7,212 nt of DNA from Candidatus Poseidoniales archaeon (GTDB lineage Archaea > Thermoplasmatota > Poseidoniia > Poseidoniales > Poseidoniaceae), in contig JAAXIR010000036.1 of assembly GCA_012270265.1 (NCBI GenBank), positions 1 to 7,212 of the forward strand, written 5' to 3'. The position numbers and the translations under genes are program-made. The notes beneath the pieces are model-generated. The model was not told the DNA's origin. It did not search any database and saw nothing but the letters and a program-made list of their open reading frames with translations. This document shows positions 1-6,145 of the stretch, one piece after another; the stretch's first letter is position 1, and each line of letters opens with the position of its first letter.

Positions 1-2058
1 ATGATCTCGACCGTCGGAATGTCACGAATGACGCTTGCGGCACCTGTTGATGCAATGGCGGACATCTTACGTGCTTGTTCCGATCTTGGCTGTGTTCACA
101 TCGAAGACTACACACAATTCGAAGAGGGCATTGGAATAGGCCGTGCTATCCAAAGCGAAGATGCTGACAAGGTCAGTGCCATGCTCGTCAAGGTCCGAGC
201 CATCCGAAGCGCCGTTTCCGTGTTCAACTCGAAAGGATCTGTTTCAGCATCCTCGGCAAAATCTACTGCAGAGAAATTCGAAGCAGAATTGGACAAGGCA
301 CTTGGATACATCGAAACCATTCGGGAAGCAGAAGCGGAAATTGCTACCCTTGAAGCACAAGCGCGAATCTTCGAAAAACTTGCACCGCTTAACATTTCAC
401 TCGATCTTCTAAGCGGTTACTCCGGCCTCGAAGTCTATGTTGCCGAAACTGCCAACTCGTCCAAGGCTTCCAAGGTCTTTGCAGACCTCAAGAACGATGT
501 CGAGTACATGGCTCCTGCTGGCCTCATTGCTGTTGCGTGTGCTCCAGACAAAGCTGCTGAGGTTCAAATGGCTCTCGCAGAACTCAATGCAAAGGCCATT
601 CAACTTCCATCGGGCGAAGGAAAGCCAGGTAAGCGTGCATCGGAAGCTCGAAGTGGCATCGAAAAAGCAACTGCATCAATGGAATCCAATCAAAAAGACC
701 TCGATGCATGGGCTGAAAAGAACGGCTCTGAACTGGTCATCGTTGAAGAGTACCTCCAGCGAGAGGATGCAATCTTCACATCGCCTACATCACTTGCTGT
801 CTCCAACCAAGCGTTTGCGTTGGATGCATGGGTTCCTACCAAGAACACAGAACAGGCTCGCTCCAAACTCAAGAACATGGTCTCTCACCTCGAAATCGAA
901 GAGCACGTTGACGATCACCATCACCATGGTGACCACGATGACCACCACCATTCCCCAGAACCACCAATCGCTTACCAAAACATCGGCCCTGCTGAACCGT
1001 TTGAATTGGTTGTTGACTTGGTCGGTCGTCCAAAGTACGGGACCTTCGATCCAACAACGCTCATCATGGTGACACTACCGATTCTGTACGGACTCATCCT
1101 CGGTGATTTCGGATACGGTCTTGTTATCGTCCTTCTCGCTCTTTGGCTACGAAGCAAATCCTTTGCCAAGGAACCGATGGGCAAGAATGCAACAACGGTT
1201 CTCATGTGGATGGGTATCTGGTGTATCATTTGGGGGCTGCTCTTCGCTGAAGGATTCGGTTTCATTTGGGACGGCACCGGAGAAATCATGGGTAACGCTT
1301 CACCACTCATTCCATTGTACGATTGGACCTACGACCTCACATCAAGTTTCAAGACCAGCTCAATTGGAGAAGCACTCGGGCTCACACACACCTATGTGCC
1401 ACTGCACCGTGCTTCTACTGCGCTCACCGATTACGTTCTCATCTCAGTCTACGTTGGTGCACTGCACTTGTTCGTTGGATACATCATCGGATTCTACAAC
1501 GTCACAAAGGGCCACGGAATCGTTGCTGCATTCTTCGAGAAGGGTAGTTGGATGATGATTCTTGGCGGTGGCTTCATGCACATCTATGGATTCATGAAAG
1601 GCAGCCATGATGTGATTTCAGGAACACTCCCTGCATACATTATGATTGTCGGCGTTCTCATTCTTATCGTTGCTCTCGCAATCTACGAGGGATTCGGATG
1701 GGCAGGTGGCATCATCATGGGTCCGATCGAAACCTTCGGTCTTCTTGCCAACACTCTCTCCTATCTTCGTGTCATGGCAGTCGGTGTGGCTGGTGTGAAA
1801 ATTGCAGAGATTGGTAACAACATGGGATTCGCATCCATGACCGATGCAGTAGCTGCTGGAGACTATCTCCTCGTCCCTCTTTTCTTCCTCATCTGGATCG
1901 GCGTCCAAGTCTTTGCCATTGCACTTGGTCTCCTTTCACCATCAATTCACGCAGCCCGTCTCCACTTTGTGGAATGGATGGGCAAGTTTTACGACGGCTC
2001 AGGCAGGGTCTTTTCCCCGCTTGGTGGCCAACCTCTCCACGTGGAGGGGAAAGCATAG
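1..2058 (+). CDS. atpI: A-type ATP synthase subunit I (membrane stator, a-subunit homologue)
   Basis: This is the stator membrane subunit that forms the ion path against the c-ring and anchors the outer stalks. The 685-residue length is normal for the family. The N-terminal half is soluble, with the family start pattern ending in CVHIEDY (residues 31-37) and charged helical stretches at about 90-130 and 213-240. The membrane half begins after PFELVVDLVGRPKYG (333-347) and carries the family GDFGYG motif (368-373). Hydrophobic segments lie at about 353-367, 371-386, 397-420, 475-500, 515-533, 542-563, 573-603 and 622-648. SYLRVMAVG (587-595) holds Arg590, by family knowledge the likely Arg facing the c-ring carboxylate. 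A His/Asp-rich insert at 302-317 is unusual. The reading frame starts at the first base of the window, so a start further upstream cannot be excluded; Met7 (base 19) is an alternative but has no ribosome site before it. The identity is very secure, the exact start less so. Confidence 0.96.
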   Translation: MISTVGMSRMTLAAPVDAMADILRACSDLGCVHIEDYTQFEEGIGIGRAIQSEDADKVSAMLVKVRAIRSAVSVFNSKGSVSASSAKSTAEKFEAELDKALGYIETIREAEAEIATLEAQARIFEKLAPLNISLDLLSGYSGLEVYVAETANSSKASKVFADLKNDVEYMAPAGLIAVACAPDKAAEVQMALAELNAKAIQLPSGEGKPGKRASEARSGIEKATASMESNQKDLDAWAEKNGSELVIVEEYLQREDAIFTSPTSLAVSNQAFALDAWVPTKNTEQARSKLKNMVSHLEIEEHVDDHHHHGDHDDHHHSPEPPIAYQNIGPAEPFELVVDLVGRPKYGTFDPTTLIMVTLPILYGLILGDFGYGLVIVLLALWLRSKSFAKEPMGKNATTVLMWMGIWCIIWGLLFAEGFGFIWDGTGEIMGNASPLIPLYDWTYDLTSSFKTSSIGEALGLTHTYVPLHRASTALTDYVLISVYVGALHLFVGYIIGFYNVTKGHGIVAAFFEKGSWMMILGGGFMHIYGFMKGSHDVISGTLPAYIMIVGVLILIVALAIYEGFGWAGGIIMGPIETFGLLANTLSYLRVMAVGVAGVKIAEIGNNMGFASMTDAVAAGDYLLVPLFFLIWIGVQVFAIALGLLSPSIHAARLHFVEWMGKFYDGSGRVFSPLGGQPLHVEGKA
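904..951 (+). other. His/Asp-rich insert in subunit I (residues 302-317)
   Basis: Nine His and five Asp occur in sixteen residues (302-317), with H306-H309 and H315-H317 as runs. The segment looks like two copies of an (H)xDDHHH unit, which suggests a local tandem duplication. It lies exactly at the joint between the cytoplasmic domain and the first membrane helices, just before PEPPIAYQN. The codons mix CAC and CAT. A 12-base perfect palindrome, tcaccatggtga, falls inside at 921-932, probably a by-product of the His codons. The composition resembles natural metal-binding loops, but a binding role is inference only. Confidence 0.85.
2032..2049 (+). promoter_or_regulatory. GC-rich RNA hairpin at the end of atpI, upstream of atpK
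   Basis: Bases 2032-2038 can pair with 2043-2049 to give a 7-bp stem (six Watson-Crick pairs, five of them G-C, and one G-U) closed by the tetraloop ACGU. The core ctccacgtggag (2035-2046) is a perfect palindrome. It sits in the last codons of atpI, 7 bases before the stop and about 40 bases before the atpK start. No T-run follows, so it is unlikely to be a terminator. A role in mRNA processing or stability for the atpK message is possible but unproven, and the structure could also be chance within coding sequence. Confidence 0.35.
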
Positions 2059-2075
2059 TCCACTGGACATAAAAT

Positions 2076-2081
2076 GGAGGT
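2076..2081 (+). promoter_or_regulatory. Shine-Dalgarno site deciding the atpK start
   Basis: GGAGGT lies 7 bases before the ATG at 2089 and is a near-perfect match to the archaeal anti-SD. An in-frame ATG at 2074 overlaps this site and has no SD of its own. The 2089 start is therefore preferred over the longer call. Confidence 0.85.
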
Positions 2082-2088
2082 AGAAAAT

Positions 2089-2175
2089 ATGAACAAGAAT
2101 ACCCTAAAGACAAGCCTACGAATGATGATCGTACTCGGCGCACTCGTCCTGATCGCTCAGGGCGCTGCAGCTGCT
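2089..2175 (+). other. Predicted signal peptide of subunit K (residues 1-29)
   Basis: Lys3, Lys7 and Arg11 are followed by an uninterrupted hydrophobic stretch at 12-23, then Gln24-Gly25-Ala26-29. The Ala-rich end matches the small-residue rule for type I signal peptidase, with cleavage most likely just before Glu30. It could instead be retained as an extra membrane helix. Confidence 0.7.
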
Positions 2176-2400
2176 GAAGACGATGCAGCAACAACCGCCG
2201 ATGACAACTGGGGCACCCCTATGGGAGCTGGCCTAGCATTGGGACTCGCAGCCATTGGTGCTGGTTTCTCCCAAGCAGCTATCGGTAGCGCTGCTGTCGG
2301 TATGATTGCAGAAGACGGATCCAAATTCGGTCCTGCACTCATCTTCACGGCTCTTCCTGAGTCGATTGTTATTCTCGGTGCATTGCCACTCTTCCTCTGA
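2089..2400 (+). CDS. atpK: A-type ATP synthase subunit K (proteolipid c-ring subunit) with N-terminal signal peptide
   Basis: This is the c-ring rotor subunit that carries ions through the membrane, 103 residues from ATG 2089. Residues 1-29 look like a signal peptide: basic start (MNKNTLKTSLR), hydrophobic core (MMIVLGALVLIA, 12-23), then an Ala-rich likely cleavage region near 26-29. A short acidic linker (EDDAATTADDN, 30-40) follows. The single c-type hairpin starts at Trp41: helix 1 about 44-70 with the Gly-rich GLAAIGAGFSQ, polar loop AEDGSKFG (74-81), helix 2 from about 82. Glu91 in TALPES is the predicted ion-binding carboxylate, and Gln62 and Ser92 are likely co-ligands. Mature archaeal c subunits are commonly about 70-85 residues; the part from Trp41 has 63, because helix 2 ends only 12 residues after Glu91. 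In c-subunits both termini face outward, so a cleaved export signal fits the topology. A 15-base longer start at 2074 is possible but overlaps the ribosome site. Confidence 0.93.
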   Translation: MNKNTLKTSLRMMIVLGALVLIAQGAAAAEDDAATTADDNWGTPMGAGLALGLAAIGAGFSQAAIGSAAVGMIAEDGSKFGPALIFTALPESIVILGALPLFL

Positions 2401-2413
2401 AGATTGGCTCCAA

Positions 2414-2430
2414 AACAGACCCGTTCTGTT
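2414..2430 (+). promoter_or_regulatory. Small hairpin in the atpK-atpE gap
   Basis: AACAGA (2414-2419) pairs with TCTGTT (2425-2430) around a 5-base CCCGT loop, giving a 6-bp stem. It lies in the longest intergenic gap of the operon (2401-2450, 50 bases), directly after the c-subunit gene. No T-run follows, so readthrough into atpE is expected. It may protect the 3' end of an atpK mRNA fragment. A stem this short may also be chance. Confidence 0.35.
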
Positions 2431-2436
2431 GTACCT

Positions 2437-2444
2437 AAGGAGAT
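2437..2444 (+). promoter_or_regulatory. Shine-Dalgarno site of atpE
   Basis: AAGGAGAT, with GGAG ending 8 bases before ATG 2451. It supports independent initiation of atpE after the 50-base gap. Confidence 0.75.
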
Positions 2445-2450
2445 GATACT

Positions 2451-3014
2451 ATGACACTTGAAACACTTGCGAAAGACATTGCTGCGTCCGCTGAAGCGCA
2501 GGCGAAAGCGATGCTCAAAGAAGCGAAAGCGGAAGCAAAGACAATTGTCGGAGAAGCTGAAACAAAGGCTGCGTCCATTCGTGACGAGGCCCAAGCCCGT
2601 GCTGATCGTGAAGCAGACCAAATCTCCCAAGAGATGGTCGCTAGCGCTCGACAAGGCAACCAGAAAGAATTGCTGATCGCACGACGTGGTGTCCTCGATG
2701 CCACGTACGATGCAGCCAAGTCGCAACTTGCTGACCCAGGCATGAAGGGGCGTGCAACCCTCCTCAAGTCTCTGCTCAAGCGTGCAAACGATGTTTCTGG
2801 CAAAGATTTCATTCTTCGGCCAGTCTCTGTCGACGCTGCTGCGTTAAAGAAAGAAGCAGGCTCTCGCTCCATCGGTGATGAAATCGATGGACTCGGAGGG
2901 TTCATGATGGAAGCTGCTGATGGATCGGTATCGTTTGATTTCCGATTTGAATCACTTCTTGACCGAACCTGGGTCGAAGAGCGTGCAGCGATCAATGAAA
3001 CACTGTTTGGATGA
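2451..3014 (+). CDS. atpE: A-type ATP synthase subunit E (peripheral stalk)
   Basis: This is the outer-stalk subunit that pairs with subunit H (or G) as a long coiled coil and holds the A3B3 head against rotation. It has 187 residues, typical for the family. Residues 5-85 are a long Ala/Glu/Lys-rich helix with heptad-like repeats, predicted coiled coil. The C-terminal globular part holds the family signature: GGFMMEAADGSVSFDFRFES (149-168), which matches the GGF(V/M)-E--DG--- pattern, followed by LLDRTWVEERAAINETLFG, with the usual final LFG. A good SD precedes the ATG. The stop at 3012-3014 lies 9 bases before the preferred atpC start. The name refers to the archaeal E subunit and not to bacterial F-type atpE, which is the c subunit. 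Confidence 0.94.
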   Translation: MTLETLAKDIAASAEAQAKAMLKEAKAEAKTIVGEAETKAASIRDEAQARADREADQISQEMVASARQGNQKELLIARRGVLDATYDAAKSQLADPGMKGRATLLKSLLKRANDVSGKDFILRPVSVDAAALKKEAGSRSIGDEIDGLGGFMMEAADGSVSFDFRFESLLDRTWVEERAAINETLFG

Positions 3015-3017
3015 GGG
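3013..3017 (+). promoter_or_regulatory. Shine-Dalgarno site deciding the atpC start
   Basis: GAGGG overlaps the atpE stop codon (3012-3014) and ends 6 bases before ATG 3024. It directly abuts the in-frame ATG at 3018, leaving no spacing there, so 3024 is preferred. The overlap with the stop suggests translational coupling of E and C. Confidence 0.7.
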
Positions 3018-3023
3018 ATGAGA

Positions 3024-4061
3024 ATGTTGTCGGGGAACGTACCATATGTTGCATCACGAGCTAAGGCTCGTCGACAAGCACTGATGGATAAGGCTCGACT
3101 ACGTCAACTCATCAATCAATCACCCGATCAATTGATCAACACCGTTGCTGACAGCGGATATCAAAACGAGGTCAACCTCTATGCATCCCGCTATTCTGGT
3201 GGCGATTTGATTGAGGCTGCCCTTACGCACAATCTTGAGAACGAACTCGAGAACATGCTGTCGCATTGCCGTGGTAAGGTTCGAAAAATCGTCGAAATTT
3301 ACTCAAGTCGCTATGAGTACCAGAACGCTAAGGCCGTACTACGGGCTGTTGCGAACGGAATCGAAGCTGAGAAACTCGGTAAGGACATTCTTCCTGACTT
3401 GAACGAAATCAACACGCCGTGGATTAAAATCCTCGAAAGTGCAGACGATCTTCGTTCAGCAGCACAGCAAATGCGCCGTAAGCCGTTTGGGCCTGCGTTG
3501 TTGAACCTACCTGAAGATGCACGACTTTCGCACTATGAAGACGCACTTGATCGTCATTATTTCTCGTCATCATTGAAGGCGCTTTCACACAGTAGCAACG
3601 ATGCACGATATCTCAGAAACATCTTAGCGACTGAAATTGACCATCGCAACATATTGAACGTCCTTGAAGCCGCTGCCTTCGGAATCGAAGGCAACGCCTT
3701 GCTCGAAGAACTACTTCCTGGTGGCAAACTGATGCCACGTCGAGCACTCGCTTCTGTCGCCAACGGTGGCCGAAGCGCCATGATGGATGTTTTGAGAACG
3801 AATGCGAAATTCGATATTGGTGGATTTGAACAAGCCCTGCAACAAGCCAACGAAGAGCGTTCACTGGACGCTGTTGTCACTTGGTTGCATGCACGAGAAC
3901 ATGCCCAGATGCAGAAGATGAGTTATCTATACCCTGTATCTGCACTACCTATCGTTCACTTCATTGCCATGAAGGTCAAAGAAGTCACAGATCTACGAAT
4001 GATTGTTCGTGGTCGACTCGCAGGTTTGCCGCCTGAAATCCTAGAGGCTCACATTCTATGA
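3024..4061 (+). CDS. atpC: A-type ATP synthase subunit C (V-type d / AC39 family)
   Basis: This socket-like subunit sits on the cytoplasmic face of the c-ring and links it to the central stalk (D and F). From ATG 3024 it has 345 residues, close to the usual 340-390. It is all helical with no membrane segment, as in the family, which is built from repeated helical modules. Visible family patterns are NVPYVASRAKARR near the N-terminus, EYQNAKAVLR (98-107), the repeat-related EIDHRNILNVL (204-214), and the C-terminal block YPVSALPIVHFI with KVKEVTDLRMIVRGRLAGLP (about 303-336), ending PPEILEAHIL. The latter matches the conserved E-x-x-x-LR-I--G---G-P ending of AtpC. Two ATGs lie six bases apart (3018 and 3024); ribosome-site spacing favours the second. 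Its stop lies 9 bases before atpF. Confidence 0.93.
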   Translation: MLSGNVPYVASRAKARRQALMDKARLRQLINQSPDQLINTVADSGYQNEVNLYASRYSGGDLIEAALTHNLENELENMLSHCRGKVRKIVEIYSSRYEYQNAKAVLRAVANGIEAEKLGKDILPDLNEINTPWIKILESADDLRSAAQQMRRKPFGPALLNLPEDARLSHYEDALDRHYFSSSLKALSHSSNDARYLRNILATEIDHRNILNVLEAAAFGIEGNALLEELLPGGKLMPRRALASVANGGRSAMMDVLRTNAKFDIGGFEQALQQANEERSLDAVVTWLHAREHAQMQKMSYLYPVSALPIVHFIAMKVKEVTDLRMIVRGRLAGLPPEILEAHIL

Positions 4062-4066
4062 GGTGA
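4060..4066 (+). promoter_or_regulatory. Shine-Dalgarno site of atpF
   Basis: GAGGTGA overlaps the atpC stop (TGA 4059-4061), with its GAGG core 7 bases before ATG 4071. This close packing suggests coupled translation of C and F. Confidence 0.75.
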
Positions 4067-4070
4067 AAAC

Positions 4071-4370
4071 ATGGAAATTGCAGTCGTAGGAACACCTGAA
4101 TTTACACTCGGATTCCAGCTTGCTGGAATTTCGAATCTCTACAATCCAGAAGGTGAAGAGGAACGCATCAAAGTGTTCCGTGACCTTCTCAACTCAAAGG
4201 ATGTTGGAATTGTTGTTGTTGACTCCGCAGTTCTTGCATCCTTGCCAGATCGATTGCGCTCGCAATTGTCTGGTTCTGTCTCGCCGACGGTTCTTGGAAT
4301 CGGTACGGACGAAGACAACACGCTCCGAGAAACCATTCGACGAGCAATCGGAGTCGACCTATGGAAATGA
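4071..4370 (+). CDS. atpF: A-type ATP synthase subunit F (central stalk)
   Basis: This small central-stalk subunit binds subunit D and rotates inside the A3B3 head; in related enzymes it modulates ATPase activity. It has 99 residues, the usual size. The start MEIAVVGTPEFTLGFQLAGI is the family pattern for the first strand and helix of its Rossmann-like fold. A central hydrophobic strand (DVGIVVVDSAVLASLP, 44-59) and SVSPTVLGIGT (69-79) follow, then a charged C-terminal helix (ETIRRAIGVDLW), the part which in other F subunits reaches toward D. Its gene lies between C and A as expected. There is a 24-base gap before the preferred atpA start. Confidence 0.93.
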   Translation: MEIAVVGTPEFTLGFQLAGISNLYNPEGEEERIKVFRDLLNSKDVGIVVVDSAVLASLPDRLRSQLSGSVSPTVLGIGTDEDNTLRETIRRAIGVDLWK

Positions 4371-4381
4371 TGTTCCAAAAT

Positions 4382-4386
4382 GGAGG
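4382..4386 (+). promoter_or_regulatory. Shine-Dalgarno site deciding the atpA start
   Basis: GGAGG ends 8 bases before ATG 4395. An in-frame ATG at 4380 overlaps this site and has no SD. The 4395 start gives MSKEGVIYRISGPVV, which fits the family's first strand. The surrounding AAAATGGAGG is identical to the atpK leader. Confidence 0.85.
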
Positions 4387-4394
4387 AAAAGAAC

Positions 4395-6134
4395 ATGAGC
4401 AAAGAAGGAGTAATTTACCGAATTTCGGGACCTGTGGTTACCGCAACGGGAATGAGCGCAGGAATGTATGACGTTGTCCGTGTGGGCAATGAAGGATTGA
4501 TGGGAGAAGTCATCGAATTGCACGGTGACAAGGCTGTCATCCAAGTATACGAAGATACGTCAGGTATTCGACCTGGTGAACCAGTAATCAACACAGGTGA
4601 AACCCTCTCGGTTTCCCTCGGACCTGGTTTGCTAACCCAGATTTACGACGGTATTCAGCGACCTCTTCCAACCTTGGAAGAAGTCATGGGTGTGTTCATT
4701 ACTCGTGGTGTCGATGCAGATGCGTTTGACCTCGAAAAGAAGTGGACCTTCGAAGCCGTCATCGAAAAGGGCGCTGCAGTTGAAGGCGGACAGGTCATTG
4801 GGCACGTTCAAGAGACTGAAACCATCGTTCACAAGATCATGGTTCCTCCAACCATGAACGGTGTCATCAAGGACATCAAGTCCGGTGACTTCAACGTGAC
4901 AGAAACCGTTTGTACACTTGAAGATGGATCTGAAATCCAGATGATGCAAAAGTGGCCTGTCCGAACGCCTCGTCCATACCGACAGAAGTACGCACCAGAT
5001 ACGCCATTGATCACCGGTATGCGTATTCTTGACTTCCTCTTCCCACTCGCAAAGGGTGGTGCAGCAGGTATTCCTGGTCCATTCGGTTCAGGAAAGACGG
5101 TTACACAACAATCGCTTGCAAAGTATTCTGACGCTCAAATCGTTGTTTACATCGGTTGTGGAGAGCGTGGAAATGAGATGACAGAAGTATTGGACGAGTT
5201 CCCTCACTTGATTGACCCGAACACCGGTAAGCCTCTGATGAACCGAACGGTCATGATCGCCAACACATCCAACATGCCTGTAGCTGCTCGTGAAGCATCT
5301 GTGTACACTGGAATTACCATTGCTGAGTACTTCCGTGACATGGGCTACGACGTTGCGCTGATGGCGGATTCAACCTCTCGATGGGCTGAAGCAATGCGTG
5401 AGATTTCCTCCCGTCTTGAAGAGATGCCTGGTGAAGAAGGATATCCTGCTTACCTTTCATCCCGAATTGCTGAGTTCTACGAACGTGCCGGTCGTGTTGA
5501 GACCAAGAATGGTGACGACGGATCGGTTACCGTTATCGGTGCTGTAAGTCCACCTGGTGGTGACATTTCAGAACCTGTATCCCAAGGTACACTGCGAATT
5601 GTCAAGGTTTTCTGGGGATTGGACGCAGGTCTTGCACGACAACGTCACTTCCCTGCAATCAACTGGCTCAATTCGTACTCTCTGTACCCACAAAGCCTGA
5701 ACCAATGGTTCCGTGACAACATTGCACAAGACTTCCCTGAGATTCGAACGCAAATCAGTGGTTTGCTGCAAATTGAAGCCGAGTTGCAAGAGATTGTCCA
5801 ACTTGTTGGTTCTGACGCATTGCCTGTCGACCAGCAACTTACACTGGAAGTCGCACGTATGATTCGTGAATTCTTCTTGCAACAAAACGGATTCCACGAC
5901 GTTGACGCATACTGTGACATCCACTTGCAATACTCCATGTCCAAGGCCATTCTCAGCTTCCAAGAGGCTGCAAAGAATGCCATGGCTGCTGGTGCACAAC
6001 TCAATGATGTTGTCAACGTTCCAGCACGAACCGCACTCATGCGTGGTCGATTCGAAAAGGGATACATCGATACAATCGACGACATGGTCAAGGCCATGGT
6101 CGATGAAATCGCTGACACTGTGGAGGACAACTAG
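4395..6134 (+). CDS. atpA: A-type ATP synthase catalytic subunit A
   Basis: This is the catalytic subunit of the A3B3 head, where ATP is made or hydrolysed. From ATG 4395 it has 579 residues, the normal size. Domains in order: N-terminal beta-barrel (about 1-70); the non-homologous insertion domain typical of A subunits and absent from F-type beta (about 110-190); nucleotide-binding domain with Walker A GPFGSGKT (228-235, Lys234), catalytic-Glu motif GCGERGNEM (Glu257), and the Walker B region ALMADSTSRWAEA (321-333, Asp325); PGEEGYPAYLSSR (345-357); and a C-terminal helical domain (about 440-579) with QWFRDNI and GRFEKGY. All expected catalytic residues are present. The P-loop carries no intein, although related Thermoplasmata often have one there. 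The stop lies 11 bases before atpB. A longer start at 4380 adds five residues but collides with the ribosome site. Confidence 0.97.
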   Translation: MSKEGVIYRISGPVVTATGMSAGMYDVVRVGNEGLMGEVIELHGDKAVIQVYEDTSGIRPGEPVINTGETLSVSLGPGLLTQIYDGIQRPLPTLEEVMGVFITRGVDADAFDLEKKWTFEAVIEKGAAVEGGQVIGHVQETETIVHKIMVPPTMNGVIKDIKSGDFNVTETVCTLEDGSEIQMMQKWPVRTPRPYRQKYAPDTPLITGMRILDFLFPLAKGGAAGIPGPFGSGKTVTQQSLAKYSDAQIVVYIGCGERGNEMTEVLDEFPHLIDPNTGKPLMNRTVMIANTSNMPVAAREASVYTGITIAEYFRDMGYDVALMADSTSRWAEAMREISSRLEEMPGEEGYPAYLSSRIAEFYERAGRVETKNGDDGSVTVIGAVSPPGGDISEPVSQGTLRIVKVFWGLDAGLARQRHFPAINWLNSYSLYPQSLNQWFRDNIAQDFPEIRTQISGLLQIEAELQEIVQLVGSDALPVDQQLTLEVARMIREFFLQQNGFHDVDAYCDIHLQYSMSKAILSFQEAAKNAMAAGAQLNDVVNVPARTALMRGRFEKGYIDTIDDMVKAMVDEIADTVEDN

Positions 6135-6142
6135 GACGTGAT
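6134..6142 (+). promoter_or_regulatory. Degenerate Shine-Dalgarno site of atpB
   Basis: GGACGTGAT differs from the full consensus GGAGGTGAT by one base and begins at the last base of the atpA stop. The expected core ends 7 bases before ATG 6146. A perfect GGAGG at 6122-6126 lies 19 bases from the start, too far to serve directly. It is the only imperfect core in a long match in this operon, so translation may lean on coupling to atpA. Confidence 0.6.
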
Positions 6143-6145
6143 ATC

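Noticed and set aside
921..932. Perfect 12-base palindrome tcaccatggtga as a protein-binding site
   Set aside because: It arises from alternating CAC/CAT His codons followed by GGT GAC inside atpI. A single internal copy gives no support for an operator.
437..1072. + strand open frame of 211 codons in another frame within atpI
   Set aside because: Out-of-frame shadow of a clearly conserved gene, with Ser/Thr/Arg/Leu-rich composition and no motif or ribosome site.
2414..2430. Transcription terminator after atpK
   Set aside because: The stem is only 6 bp, no T-run follows as archaeal termination would need, and the operon continues in the same direction with a good SD for atpE.
2157..2995. 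Two minus-strand open frames of about 190 codons opposite atpK and atpE
   Set aside because: Low-complexity products (Ala/Ser-rich and Phe/Cys/Arg-rich) mirror the Ala/Glu/Lys-rich coiled-coil gene on the + strand. There is no family resemblance.
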